From Pseudomonadota bacterium (lineage in GTDB: Bacteria > Pseudomonadota > Gammaproteobacteria > Burkholderiales > Burkholderiaceae_C), in the NCBI GenBank assembly GCA_030538085.1, contig JAUNUR010000005.1:1-64000 (forward strand): DNA of 64,000 nucleotides, in the 5' to 3' direction. A program made the translations under genes and the position numbers. Within the stretch, counting starts at the first letter, position 1. Every line of letters starts with the position of its first letter. Shown here in pieces: positions 1 to 10,090 of the stretch. The notes under the pieces are model-generated. The model had not been told where the DNA came from. It did not search any database and saw only the letters and a list, made by a program, of their open reading frames with translations.

Positions 1-60
1 GCAATGACGGGATGAGGTGAAGGCATGACATAGGCTTGTCCTGAATGACGAAACTTTCGA
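1..60 (-). repeat. Partial copy of the modular dispersed repeat
   Basis: The first 60 bases are the reverse complement of one end of a repeat seen again at about 38126-38331, 53316-53526, 56266-56472 and 60722-60931. They share the GTCATTCAGGACAAGCC and TGCCTTCACCTCATCCCG stretches. The rest of this copy lies outside the window. Bases 61-380 hold no gene that I can support; they are the leader region of the liv operon. Confidence 0.75.
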
Positions 61-380
61 TAGCCACTTCGCCTTGCCCATGAGGGGCCGGCAGGCACTC
101 AAGTCATCCAGGCGACTTGGGAGGGGTGTTTTTTTTCGGGGTTTGCCCGGATTTGTTCTGCAGTGCGGAACGGTGTACCGCTGAGGCGGTGTCGCCGGAT
201 AAGCTGAATTGATCTTGTGGCCAGGCTTGACCGGCATGGCTGCAACAGGACACCGACATGCTGGAAGGACCACGACGACATGCCTGACGAGACAACGGAG
301 ATGCGGCCTTGCGCCGCGAGCGCGCCACGCAGGGGCCGCGGCGTTGCAAGCGCCGCCCCTCGGGGCAGGGGGAGCGTCTG

Positions 381-1244
381 ATGGAGATGTTCTTCCAACA
401 GGTGCTCAACGGGCTGACGCTGGGCGGCGTCTATGGCCTGGTGGCGCTGGGCCTGACGCTGGTGTACGGCATCCTGCACGTGCCCAACTTTGCCCACGGC
501 GCGTTCTACATGGTGGGTGCGTTCGTGTCGTTCCACGCCATGACGGCCTGGGGCTTCAACTACTGGGTGGCCATGGCCTGCTCGGGGGTGGCGGTGGCGG
601 CGCTGTCGGTGGTGGCCGAGCGGCTGGTGTTCACGCCGCTGCGCGATTCCACGGGCCTGCACCCCATGGTGGCGGCCATTGGCGTGCTGCTGTTTCTGGA
701 GGCCGCGGCGCAGGCCATCTGGGGCGCCGACTTCCAGCGCATGCAGTCGCCCTACTCGGGCATCATCGACCTGGGCGGCGTCACCGCGCCGGTGCAGCGG
801 CTGATGATCGTTGGCGCGGCTTTCGCGCTGATGGTGGCGCTGCACCTGTTCTTGACGCGCACGGTGATGGGCTCGACCATCATCGCCATGGCGCAGAACC
901 GCGACGGCGCCTCGCTGGTGGGCATCGACGCCAACCGCGTGGCCATGCTCACCTTCGCCATCTCGGGCATGCTGGCGGCCGTGGCGGCCACGCTGTACGC
1001 GCCCATCAACCTGGTGTTTCCCGCGATGGGGCACCTGGTGATCACCAAGGCGTTCGTGATCATCATTCTGGGCGGCATGGGCAGCGTGGTGGGGGCCATC
1101 GCGGGCGGGCTGATCATCGGCTTTGCCGAAAGCTTCGGCGCCTTCTATATCTCGACCGACTACAAGGACATCATCGCCTTCGTGCTGCTGGTGGTGATCC
1201 TGTCGGTGCGGCCGCAGGGCCTGTTCGCCAAGGGAGCACGCTGA
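381..1244 (+). CDS. livH: Branched-chain amino-acid ABC transporter permease (LivH family)
   Basis: Inner-membrane permease of 287 residues for a high-affinity importer of leucine, isoleucine and valine or related amides. The sequence is a run of hydrophobic segments beginning VYGLVALGLTLVYGILHVPNFAHG, given here only as the family's signature: a VxNFAHGxxYMxGA motif near residues 38-50, and the conserved GSVVGAIAGGLIIG loop near residues 235-248. The ATG at 381 is preceded by GGGGGAG and gives the length usual for LivH; an in-frame ATG at 309 would add an unconserved Arg-rich leader. The stop overlaps the livM start (ATG at 1244), so the two are translationally coupled. First gene of a five-gene liv cluster. 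Confidence 0.93.
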   Translation: MEMFFQQVLNGLTLGGVYGLVALGLTLVYGILHVPNFAHGAFYMVGAFVSFHAMTAWGFNYWVAMACSGVAVAALSVVAERLVFTPLRDSTGLHPMVAAIGVLLFLEAAAQAIWGADFQRMQSPYSGIIDLGGVTAPVQRLMIVGAAFALMVALHLFLTRTVMGSTIIAMAQNRDGASLVGIDANRVAMLTFAISGMLAAVAATLYAPINLVFPAMGHLVITKAFVIIILGGMGSVVGAIAGGLIIGFAESFGAFYISTDYKDIIAFVLLVVILSVRPQGLFAKGAR

Positions 1245-2198
1245 TGGCCTGGCTTGAAAAATGGGGCTGGTGGCTGCTGATCGCGGCCGGCCTGGCCTTT
1301 CCCCTGCTGGTGAGCAACGACTACCTGCTGACGGTGACGGGCAAGGCGCTGATCTTCGCCATCGCCACGCTGGGGCTGAACCTGATCACCGGTTACACCG
1401 GCCAGTTCAACCTGGCGCACGCGGGCTTCATGGCCGTGGGCGCGTACACGGTGGGCATCCTCACGGTGACGCACAAGGTGCCGTTCTGGATCGCCTTCGC
1501 GCTGGCGGGCGTGGTCACCACCGCGCTGGGCTACTTCATCGGCCTGCTGTCGCTGCGGCTGCGCGGGCACTACTTCTCGATCTTCACGCTGTGCGTGGGC
1601 TACATCATGTTCCTGCTGATCGAGAAGTGGGAGAGCCTGACCAACGGCACGGTGGGCATCATGGGCATTCCGGCGCCGACGCTAGGCTTCATCACCTTCG
1701 ACACGCCGCTGTCGCTGTACTACCTGGCGCTGTTCTGGCTGGTGGTGGGCGTGTGGGCCATGCGCCGCATCGTCGGCTCGCTGCTGGGGCGCACCTTCAT
1801 GGCCGTGCGCAACAGCGAAGAACTGGCCGAGGCGCTGGGCACCAACCTGATGCGCACCAAGACACTGTCGTTCATGCTGTCGGTGTTCTATGCCGGCATC
1901 GCGGGCGCGCTGTACGCGGGCTACGTGCGCTTCATCGGCCCGGACATGGCGGCGGTGGAGCACACCTTCGACATGACGATGTACATGATCGTCGGCGGCC
2001 TGGGCACGGTGCTCGGCCCGCTGCTGGGCGCGCTGGGCATGCCGTGGCTGACGCAGTACCTGCAGTTCCTGCAGGAGTACCGCTTCCTGGTGTTCGGGCC
2101 GCTGCTGGTGTTTCTGGTGATCTTCGTGCCGCACGGCATCGTGGGCACCTACCTGGGCTGGCGCGCACGCCAGGTCGCACGGAAGTCGGAGGTGCGCC

Positions 2199-2212
<14 letters not shown>
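1244..2212 (+). CDS. livM: Branched-chain amino-acid ABC transporter permease (LivM family)
   Basis: Second inner-membrane permease of the importer, 322 residues. It carries the LivM hallmark GLNLITGYTGQFNLAHAGF near residues 45-63, where LivM proteins have GxNLxxGxxGxxxLGHAxF, and about eight to ten hydrophobic segments. The ATG overlaps the livH stop by one base. The 3' end overlaps livG by 14 bases. The C-terminal tail after the last membrane segment is short and basic (WRARQVARKSEVRR), as expected for a cytoplasmic end. Confidence 0.93.
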
Positions 2213-2949
<737 letters not shown>

Positions 2950-2963
<14 letters not shown>

Positions 2964-3657
2964 GAACGTATCGCTCAACTACGGCAGCTTCAAGGCGCTC
3001 GACGGCGTCACGCTGCACGCCAAGCAGGGCGAGCTGGTGGTGCTGCTGGGCGCCAACGGTGCGGGTAAGAGCTCGATCTTCCTCACAGTCAGCGGCATCC
3101 ACCGCGCCGCTGGCGGCAGCATCCAGTACGACGGCCAGCAACTGATTGGCCGCAAGCCGTCAAGCATCGTGCAGTCGGGCGTGGTGCAGTGCCCCGAGGG
3201 GCGCAAGCTGTTCCCCATGATGACGGTAGCCAAGAACCTGATGCTGGGCGCCTACGTGCACCGCCGCGACGGCGAGGGCAACCGCCAGCGGCTGGAGGAG
3301 GTGTACACCCTGTTCCCCATCCTGCGCGAGAAGAAGGACGACCCGGCGGGCTCGCTGTCGGGCGGTCAGCAGCAGATGGTGGCCATCGGCCGCGCGCTGA
3401 TGGGCCGGCCCAAGGTGCTGCTGCTGGACGAGCCGTCGCTGGGCCTGGCGCCGCTGGTGATCAAGCAAACCTTCGAGATCATCCAGCGCATCAACCAGGC
3501 CGGCACCACCGTGCTGCTGGCGGAACAAAACGCCTTCGCCGCTCTCAAGATCGCTCACCGTGCCTATGTGCTGGAAAACGGTCGCATCGTCATGGAGGGC
3601 GATCCCGAGAGCATGCTGCACAACGACGAGGTGCGCCGCGCCTACATCGGCGCGTAG
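2950..3657 (+). CDS. livF: Branched-chain amino-acid ABC transporter ATP-binding protein (LivF family)
   Basis: Second ATPase subunit, 235 residues. Walker A is GANGAGKSS, the signature is LSGGQQQMV, Walker B is [10 protein letters not shown], and the H-loop equivalent is LLAEQNAF, where LivF proteins have Q in place of the usual H-loop context. It pairs with LivG on the cytoplasmic face of the LivHM permease. The ATG overlaps the end of livG. A 53-base gap separates it from the binding-protein gene. Confidence 0.93.
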
Positions 3658-3710
3658 CGCGCCAGGACATTAACCCGAGTTTTCACGTGAACCAACCCAA
3701 GGAGACAAGC

Positions 3711-4865
3711 ATGAAGTTCAAAACCACGATCCGCATGTCCGCGGGCCTGCTGATGGCGGGCATCATCGCTGCCGGCCCGGCGCTGGCGCAGGAAGTCGTC
3801 AAGATCGGCTACACCGGCCCGCTGAGCGGCGGCGCCGCGCAGTACGGCAAGAACGTGCTCAGCGGCATGGAGATGGCCGTGCAGGAAATCAACGCCGCTG
3901 GCTTCGAGGTGGGCGGCAAGAAGTACAAACTGGAGCTGGTGGCGCTGGACGACAAGTACAACCCCAGTGAAGCCGCCACCAACACCCAGCGCCTGGTGCA
4001 GCAGCACAAGACGCCGGCGGTGCTGACGCCGCACTCGGGCGGCATCTTCGCCATGCAGGCGATCAACGAGCAGCTCAAGGTGCTGGTGCTGGGCTACTCC
4101 AGCGTGCCGCAGATCACCGCGCGCGGCAACAAGCTGACGCTGCGCATTCCGCCCGAGTACACGGTCTACATCAAGCCGTTCATCGAACAGACCATGGCCA
4201 AGTACGGCAAGAACGTGGCCATCGCCAGCGCCGACCACGACTACGGCAAGGCCTGGGTGGCCGCGTTCAAGCCCGCCTGGGAAGCCGCCGGCGGCAAGGT
4301 GGTGGCCGAGAACCTGATGTCCTACAACCGCGCCACCGACTTCTACAGCGGTGTGAGCCGCGTGCTGGCCGCCAAGCCCGACGTGCTGTTCATCGGCGGC
4401 GCGTCCGAGCCCACCGGCCTGGTCATCAAGCAGGCGCGCGAGCTGGGCTTCAAGGGCGGCTTCATGATCATTGACCAGGCCAAGATCGACGAAATCGCCA
4501 AGATCACGGGTGGACTGGGCCCGCTGGAAGGCGCTGTGGGCGTGCTGCCCGTGGTGGATGACCAAAAGCCCGCCGCCAAGGACTTCGTGGCCCGCTATCG
4601 CAAATTCGCCAATGGCCGCGACCCTGGCACGGAAGCCATGTTCAACTACACCGTCGTCCACGCCACCGTGGATGCCATGAAGCTGGCCGGCACCACCACC
4701 GACGCGATGGCCATCCGCGCCAACCTCGATAAAGCCTTCAAGGCCATGCCCGCCACCACCAATCCGTTCGGCTTCACGGGCGTGGACGAGAAAGGCGGCA
4801 CCACCGCCAACGGCCGCATCGCCGTGGTCGATGGCGGCAAGGTGAAGGAAGTGGCCATCAAATAA
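3711..4865 (+). CDS. Branched-chain amino-acid ABC transporter substrate-binding protein
   Basis: Periplasmic type I binding protein of 384 residues. A Sec signal peptide covers residues 1 to about 24 (basic start MKFKTTIR, hydrophobic core, cleavage after AxA in GPALAQ). The mature N-terminus has the family motif KIGYTGPLSGGAAQYG. The ATG follows AAGGAGA at a good distance. It is the last gene of the liv cluster, and the terminator at 4928-4960 follows. Substrate is inferred from family and operon. The protein could equally bind amides, urea or aromatic amino-acid analogues, because the family is broad. Confidence 0.9.
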   Translation: MKFKTTIRMSAGLLMAGIIAAGPALAQEVVKIGYTGPLSGGAAQYGKNVLSGMEMAVQEINAAGFEVGGKKYKLELVALDDKYNPSEAATNTQRLVQQHKTPAVLTPHSGGIFAMQAINEQLKVLVLGYSSVPQITARGNKLTLRIPPEYTVYIKPFIEQTMAKYGKNVAIASADHDYGKAWVAAFKPAWEAAGGKVVAENLMSYNRATDFYSGVSRVLAAKPDVLFIGGASEPTGLVIKQARELGFKGGFMIIDQAKIDEIAKITGGLGPLEGAVGVLPVVDDQKPAAKDFVARYRKFANGRDPGTEAMFNYTVVHATVDAMKLAGTTTDAMAIRANLDKAFKAMPATTNPFGFTGVDEKGGTTANGRIAVVDGGKVKEVAIK

Positions 4866-4927
4866 GCGTTCAGACACTGGGTGGGTCAGCGTTTGCACGC
4901 TGCCCACCGGTGGGGTGGCTTCTCACA

Positions 4928-4960
4928 ACGGGCTCTGGCTTATCGGAGCCCGTTTTCTTT
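4928..4960 (+). terminator. Intrinsic terminator of the liv operon
   Basis: An 8-bp perfect stem (ACGGGCTC / GAGCCCGT) with a 10-base loop is followed by TTTTCTTTT. It lies 63 bases after the stop of the binding-protein gene. It also faces the convergent sensor gene, whose stop is at 4977. Confidence 0.8.
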
Positions 4961-4976
4961 TGGTTGCCAAATGCGA

Positions 4977-6731
4977 TCAGCGGGCCAGCAGATGGCTTGC
5001 CGTGGCCTGGCGCAGGGTTGGATGCGGGATGGGGGCTGGAGGTGGCTTGGTGGCGGTGGGCAGTCCGCCCAGCAGCAGATCCAGCACCAGCCGGGCGTCG
5101 AGCGAGTCCTTGGGTAGCACGGCATAGCCCACCTCGATGCGCGGGCGGACGCCGGCGGGCAGTTGTTCGGCCTGGCGCTGTAGCGAGGTCAGCAGGCGCT
5201 CAACACTTTTGCGCGTGTGTTCAGGAGATACCGGCGCTTCCATCAGCAGGGCGATGTCGTGTTCGCCAACGCGGGCCACGGCGTCCTGCTCGCGCGCGAA
5301 GCGCTTGATGCCGTAGGACGCCAACACCATGGCGCGTTCGCCGGCGCGCTGGCCGTGCGTCGCCACGATTTCCTCCAGGTTGACCACACGCAGCGCCACC
5401 AGCGCGAAATCCAGACTTTCCTTCCACGCCCGCTTGAGCGTGGCGTCCAGCCGCAGCAGCAGCACGTGCTCCAGTGCAAGGCCGGTCAGCGGGTCGGTGG
5501 TGGCCATGGCTTCCTGGCGTACCAAGGCCTCGCGTTGCGCGCCGTGCCGCACGGCGAGCGCGTACAGCAGCATGGGAATTTGCAGCAGGGCCGCGACGCT
5601 GGTGCTGTAACGGGTGAGCCCACTGGCCGGAATCAGCTGCACCATGGACAGCAGGGGCGCGATGACCATCAGCAGCATCGGCAGGCAGGCTAGCGCGACC
5701 AGCTTGATGTGGCGATCGTCACGCCTGCGCCAGGCCGCCACCAGCATGACGCCAATCAGCATCACCGCCAGCAGCATCAGCCAGCTCATCAGCTCGCGCG
5801 TCAACGAGTGCTGCACCAGGGTGTCGAGCACCACGGCGGCGGGCAGTGCCCACGTGATGCCCATTGCAGCCGTGTCGAGCCACCGCCCTGATCGCGCGGG
5901 CACCGCGATGGCGCGGATGAGCCATACCCCCGCCATGGTCGCCAGCGGCGCCAGCACGAACGTGGACGTACGGTTGAACGCCGGGAACGCGCTCCACACA
6001 TGGGAGTGCCCGAAACCCAGGTGCGCCATCTGCGCCACGCCCATGGCGGCCACGTACAGCGCGAACAGCGCGAACACGCGGTCACGCCAGGCCAATGCCA
6101 GCGCCAGCGCCAGCATGCCCATCAGCACCACCAGGCCGAAGTAGGCGCCTTGCAGCAACTGCTCGTTCTCGCGGCTGGTCGCCAGCGAGTGGCGCGATTG
6201 CAAGCGCGGCGTGACCGACAGGCCGATGCGCGCGTGTTCCAGCCGCAGGAAATAGGTCACGGGCTCGGTGCCCGTGTTCTCGGCCAGGGGGAAGGTTGGA
6301 AAACGGCCTGGCATGGGCCATTCGCTGACGGGGCGCGCGTCGCCGGCTTCCTGCGTGATCCAGCGGCCCTTGGCGTCTTGAAAGTAAAGCACGGCGCGGT
6401 CGAGCCCTGAATAGGGCAGCACCAGAAACCAGGCGCTCGTGTCGGGCGCGTAGCGCACGGTGAAGCGCATCCACAGCACCTGGTGATCGATGGGGTAGCG
6501 CGCGCCTGCTTCAACGGGTTGCCAGGGCAGGGCGTGAGCACGTTCGGCCACCGTGTCATATGCCAGCTTGCCGTCCTGATCGATCCAGTAATCGGCCTGC
6601 CCGACCAGGGAAAGCTTGGCGGCGGTGGGCATCAGTTCGACCACGGGTTCGGCACAGACCAGCCGTGGTACCCACAGGCACCACAGCAGCAAGCAGAACA
6701 GTAGGTGCCCGCGGCGCGGCATTTTCGACAT
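4977..6731 (-). CDS. 7TMR-DISM membrane protein with degenerate GGDEF domain
   Basis: Predicted sensor of 584 residues. There is a signal peptide (residues 1-27, ending LVCAEP), then a periplasmic beta-rich domain with WMRFTVR and YFLRLEH that resembles 7TMR-DISMED2. About seven membrane helices follow (residues about 190-400), and then a C-terminal GGDEF-fold domain beginning after AMATTDPLTGL. The catalytic loop reads ARVGEHDIALLM, so GGDEF is replaced by GEHDI and the domain should not make cyclic di-GMP. A Pro-rich C-terminal tail follows. It may act as a sensor of carbohydrate or envelope signals through a pseudo-cyclase. It is a single gene, convergent with the liv operon. Confidence 0.8.
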   Translation of the reverse strand: MSKMPRRGHLLFCLLLWCLWVPRLVCAEPVVELMPTAAKLSLVGQADYWIDQDGKLAYDTVAERAHALPWQPVEAGARYPIDHQVLWMRFTVRYAPDTSAWFLVLPYSGLDRAVLYFQDAKGRWITQEAGDARPVSEWPMPGRFPTFPLAENTGTEPVTYFLRLEHARIGLSVTPRLQSRHSLATSRENEQLLQGAYFGLVVLMGMLALALALAWRDRVFALFALYVAAMGVAQMAHLGFGHSHVWSAFPAFNRTSTFVLAPLATMAGVWLIRAIAVPARSGRWLDTAAMGITWALPAAVVLDTLVQHSLTRELMSWLMLLAVMLIGVMLVAAWRRRDDRHIKLVALACLPMLLMVIAPLLSMVQLIPASGLTRYSTSVAALLQIPMLLYALAVRHGAQREALVRQEAMATTDPLTGLALEHVLLLRLDATLKRAWKESLDFALVALRVVNLEEIVATHGQRAGERAMVLASYGIKRFAREQDAVARVGEHDIALLMEAPVSPEHTRKSVERLLTSLQRQAEQLPAGVRPRIEVGYAVLPKDSLDARLVLDLLLGGLPTATKPPPAPIPHPTLRQATASHLLAR

Positions 6732-6885
6732 GCTGCTTCACTATACGTGCCCGGCGCGCCGATGCAATTGGAGTTGGGCGGAAAAAGCGGCGGATTTGAT
6801 GCTGGTCACGGGGATGGATATGCCCCGTTCGCCGCCAAGGTGGCTCCACACATGGTTTCCGTGTGGAGCAGGGCGTACTAACCCA

Positions 6886-7548
6886 TCAAAAGCGGATGCC
6901 GCCGGGGTTGGTATTGGTGCGCTGCGGCGCGATGCTGGGTTCGGCGGGCGCAGGCGTGGGGGCGGTGGCGGGGGCTTCAGCCGCCGGTGCGGCGGTGGGC
7001 GCTGGCGTGGCGGTTCGTGCCACCAGCGGCGTGGCGGCGGGACGGCGATAGCTGGGCGGCAGTTGCGACGTCTTGGGGTAGCCCGCGGCATCCAGATACT
7101 GGCTCCATTCGCTGTCTGAATAGCCTTTCAAGCGCTGCCCGCCGATGGTCAGCATGGGCAAGCCGTTGTCGCCGGCCAGATTTTTCAGCGCTGCGATGTC
7201 GTCGTTGGACTCGACGCGCTTTTCGCTGAACGGCACGCCGCGGTTGATCAGCAGGGTGCGTCCAGAGTCGCAGGGGGCGCAATTGTTGCCCGCGTACAGC
7301 GTCACGGGATAGCGCTGTGCCGTCTGGTTGAGCTGGTAGGGCAGGGCGCCACCAGCCGCCGATGGCGCCGCGCCGCCCTTGGATACCGCTGGCGCGGACG
7401 GCGCGGGCGGTTTGTCGGAGAAGGTGACCCGGCCATCCGGCCCGACCACCTTGTAAACCTGGGCTTGCGCGGTGCCGGCCATTGCCAGCAATGTGCCGAA
7501 AGCTATGAACAGTGGAGCAAAACGACGGTGCACGGGTAACTCCTGCAA
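6886..7548 (-). CDS. Secreted DUF4124/glutaredoxin-like protein
   Basis: Exported protein of 220 residues. The signal peptide ends near GTAQAQ. It is followed by VYKVVGPDGRVTFSDKPP, the pattern of DUF4124 domains, then a glutaredoxin-like fold with VTLYAGNNCAPCDSGR near residues 80-100. The CxxC pair (CAPC) suggests a thiol-disulfide role in the periplasm. The C-terminal 55 residues are Ala/Pro/Thr-rich and low in complexity. Substrate unknown. The gene is 17 bases upstream of the prlC stop on the same strand, so it could share the prlC transcript. Confidence 0.75.
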   Translation of the reverse strand: MQELPVHRRFAPLFIAFGTLLAMAGTAQAQVYKVVGPDGRVTFSDKPPAPSAPAVSKGGAAPSAAGGALPYQLNQTAQRYPVTLYAGNNCAPCDSGRTLLINRGVPFSEKRVESNDDIAALKNLAGDNGLPMLTIGGQRLKGYSDSEWSQYLDAAGYPKTSQLPPSYRRPAATPLVARTATPAPTAAPAAEAPATAPTPAPAEPSIAPQRTNTNPGGIRF

Positions 7549-7565
7549 ATGCGATGGGTGGTGGC

Positions 7566-9596
7566 TCAGGCCATGCCTTGGTGGCGCAGCAGCGCGTCCA
7601 TCGTGGGCTCGCGGCCGCGGAAAGCCTTGAACGATTCCATGGCCGGACGGCTGCCGCCGGCTTCCAGAATCTCACGGCGGTATTTTCGCCCCGTTTCCAC
7701 GCTGGGCAAGCCGTCTTCTGTGATCGTTTCCTCGAATGCCGCGTAGGCGTCGGCGCTCAGCACCTCGGCCCACTTGTAGCTGTAGTAGCCCGCCGCGTAG
7801 CCGCCAGCAAAGATGTGGCTGAAGGTTTGCGCGGTGCGGGCAAAGGGCGGCGGCTGGATCACGGCGACCTCGGCGCGCACGGTATCGAGCAGCGGCTGGA
7901 AGTCGTGCGCCGGGTCGTGCTCGGTGTGCAGCAGCATGTCGAACAGGGCGAACTCGATCTGGCGCACGGTCTGCATGCCGGCCTGGAAGTTCTTGGCCGC
8001 CAGCATCTTGTCGAACAGGGCGCGGGGCAGCGGCTCGCCGGTGTCGACGTGCGCCGTCATGTGCTTGAGCACGTTCCACTCCCAGCAGAAGTTCTCCATG
8101 AACTGGCTGGGCAGTTCCACCGCGTCCCACTCGACGCCGCTGATGCCGGAGACGTCGTGTTCGTCCACCTGCGTCAGCATGTGGTGCAGGCCGTGGCCGA
8201 ATTCGTGGAACAGGGTGATGACGTCGTCGTGCGTCAGCAGCGGCGGCTTGCCATCGACGCCTTCGGCGAAGTTGCACACCAGTTGCGCCACGGGCGTCTG
8301 CAGTCGGGCGTTGTCAGGGCGCAGCCAACGGGCGCGCACGTCGTCCATCCAGGCGCCGCCGCGCTTGCCGGCGCGCGCACCGGGGTCAAGGTAGAACTGG
8401 CCCAGCAGCTTGCCATCCCGCTCGATGCGATAGAACTCGACAGAGGGATGCCACATGGGCGCGCTGTCGCGGCGGATGGCGACCTCGAACAACGTCTCGA
8501 CGATCTTGAACAGGCCCGCCAGCACCTTGGGCGCCTGGAAGTACTGCTTCAGCTCCTGCTCGCTGAAGGCGTAGCGCGCTTCCTTGAGCTTTTCGCTGAT
8601 GTAGGCCCAGTCCCAGGGCTGCGGGTCGGTCAGGTTGAGTTCTTTGGCGGCAAAGGCGCGCAGGTCGGCCACGTCGCGCTCGGCATAGGGCTTGGCCTTG
8701 GCGGCGAGCTGGCGCAGGAAGTCGATCACCTCGGTGGGCGAGTCGGCCATCTTGGGCACCACCGACACCTCGCCGAAGTTGGCGTAGCCCAGCAGCACGG
8801 CTTCTTCGCGCCGCAGCGCCAGGATCTCGCGGATCAGCGGGGCGTTGTCGTACTGGGTGCCTTCGCCTTCGGCCTGGTCGGAGGCGCGGGTGACGTAGGC
8901 GCGGTACAGGCGCTGGCGCAGCGCGCGGTGGTGCGCGAACTGCATCACCGGCAGGTAGCTGGGCAGCTTGAGCGTGAGCTTGTAGCCCTTCATGCCATCG
9001 GTCTGCGCGGCGGCGCGGGCGGCGGCCTTCACGTCGGGTGGCAGGCCATCGACTTCGTCCTCGCTGGCGTAGTAGGCGTAGGCATCGGTGGCGTCGAGCG
9101 CGTTCTCGCTGAACTTTTGCTGAAGCTCGGCCTGGCGCTCCTGGATGGCGGCGTAGCGCTCCTTGGCCGCGCCCTGCAACTCGGCGCCGCCCAGCACGAA
9201 GCCGCGCAGCGCGTTCTTGTGCGCCTGGCGCTGCTCGGGCGTCAGCGCGGCGGGGTTCATGGCCTTGTACTTGGCGTACAGGCGCTCGTCGCTGCCCAGA
9301 CGGGTCCAGAACTCGGTGATGGCGGGCAGCGCGGCGTTGTAGGCGGCGCGCAGTTCGGGTGTGTCCATCACGGCGTTCAGGTGGCTGACGGCGCCCCAGG
9401 CGCGGCCCAGGCGCTCGGTCGCCACGTCCAGCGTGCGCGACAGCGTGGGCCAGTCGGCCAGCAAATCGGGCGCCACGACGGCTTCGAGCGCGGCTTCGGA
9501 TTCGGCCAGCAACTGCTGGATGGCCGGCGCCACGTGCTCGGGGCGGATCTGGTCGAACAAGGGAAGGTCGGTGAAGTCGAGAAGGGGATTGGGCAT
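7566..9596 (-). CDS. prlC: M3 family oligopeptidase A
   Basis: Zinc metallopeptidase of 676 residues that degrades short peptides in the cytoplasm, including signal-peptide fragments. The catalytic motif HEFGH is at residues 464-468, with the downstream glutamate in the usual M3 spacing (SQFMENFCWEW). I place the start at the ATG at 9596 (MPNPLLDFTDLPLFDQIRP), where similarity to PrlC begins. An in-frame ATG at 9863 would add 89 unconserved residues. The length matches family members (about 680 residues). Confidence 0.92.
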   Translation of the reverse strand: MPNPLLDFTDLPLFDQIRPEHVAPAIQQLLAESEAALEAVVAPDLLADWPTLSRTLDVATERLGRAWGAVSHLNAVMDTPELRAAYNAALPAITEFWTRLGSDERLYAKYKAMNPAALTPEQRQAHKNALRGFVLGGAELQGAAKERYAAIQERQAELQQKFSENALDATDAYAYYASEDEVDGLPPDVKAAARAAAQTDGMKGYKLTLKLPSYLPVMQFAHHRALRQRLYRAYVTRASDQAEGEGTQYDNAPLIREILALRREEAVLLGYANFGEVSVVPKMADSPTEVIDFLRQLAAKAKPYAERDVADLRAFAAKELNLTDPQPWDWAYISEKLKEARYAFSEQELKQYFQAPKVLAGLFKIVETLFEVAIRRDSAPMWHPSVEFYRIERDGKLLGQFYLDPGARAGKRGGAWMDDVRARWLRPDNARLQTPVAQLVCNFAEGVDGKPPLLTHDDVITLFHEFGHGLHHMLTQVDEHDVSGISGVEWDAVELPSQFMENFCWEWNVLKHMTAHVDTGEPLPRALFDKMLAAKNFQAGMQTVRQIEFALFDMLLHTEHDPAHDFQPLLDTVRAEVAVIQPPPFARTAQTFSHIFAGGYAAGYYSYKWAEVLSADAYAAFEETITEDGLPSVETGRKYRREILEAGGSRPAMESFKAFRGREPTMDALLRHQGMA

Positions 9597-10090
9597 GAGG
9601 GGAAAGCTGGGGACGTGGAGTGGATTCACAAGCCGGGCAGGCGGAACTGGTACATGTGGTACTGCGTGGAGCGAATGGTAAGGGCTGCCATGGCGCGGCC
9701 TTGATCCCCCATGGGCGACGCTGATACCGCCTCCCAAGGTGTGGTTTTGTTGGTGCGTTTGGAAGTTGCTCTCATGGCTGCGAGCAACGGTGTGAACAGA
9801 AGAGGAGAGAGCTCTTATGAAGAAGTCCAAAATTATATTGGACTTGTAATTTTGGAAGTCCAAAATATCGTGAAAATTCTATATTTTGAAAATCTTCCGA
9901 AGTGTTTGACTCCATGATCTCTTGGTGTGACAGGATGAGTTGCGTTAGTATCGCCCACCCAGCAGGTGACGAACGGGTCATTTGGTTCTGATCAATTGGG
10001 GTTTTATCAAGTCCATTGATGTCGGATCATTGATGTCATCGCGCGTGTTCCTGCTGACAAACTGTGGCTTTTCCCGGTCCGTATTCCAGC
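9597..10090. promoter_or_regulatory. AT-rich divergent control region with nested inverted repeats
   Basis: A 494-base gap between divergent prlC and the GntR gene; I see no convincing gene in it. Its centre (about 9815-9915) is far more AT-rich than the surroundings. It holds a perfect inverted repeat AAGTCCAA (9823-9830) / TTGGACTT (9838-9845) and then the near-palindrome TTTGGAAGTCCAAA at about 9851-9864. The half-site AGTCCAAAAT therefore occurs twice in the same orientation and once reversed. This is the arrangement expected of a regulator binding site or a phased operator pair. Confidence 0.5.

Noticed and set aside
9711..9917. Small open frame in the AT-rich gap before the GntR gene
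   Set aside because: No ribosome site or recognisable sequence, and it overlaps the inverted repeats that explain the region better.
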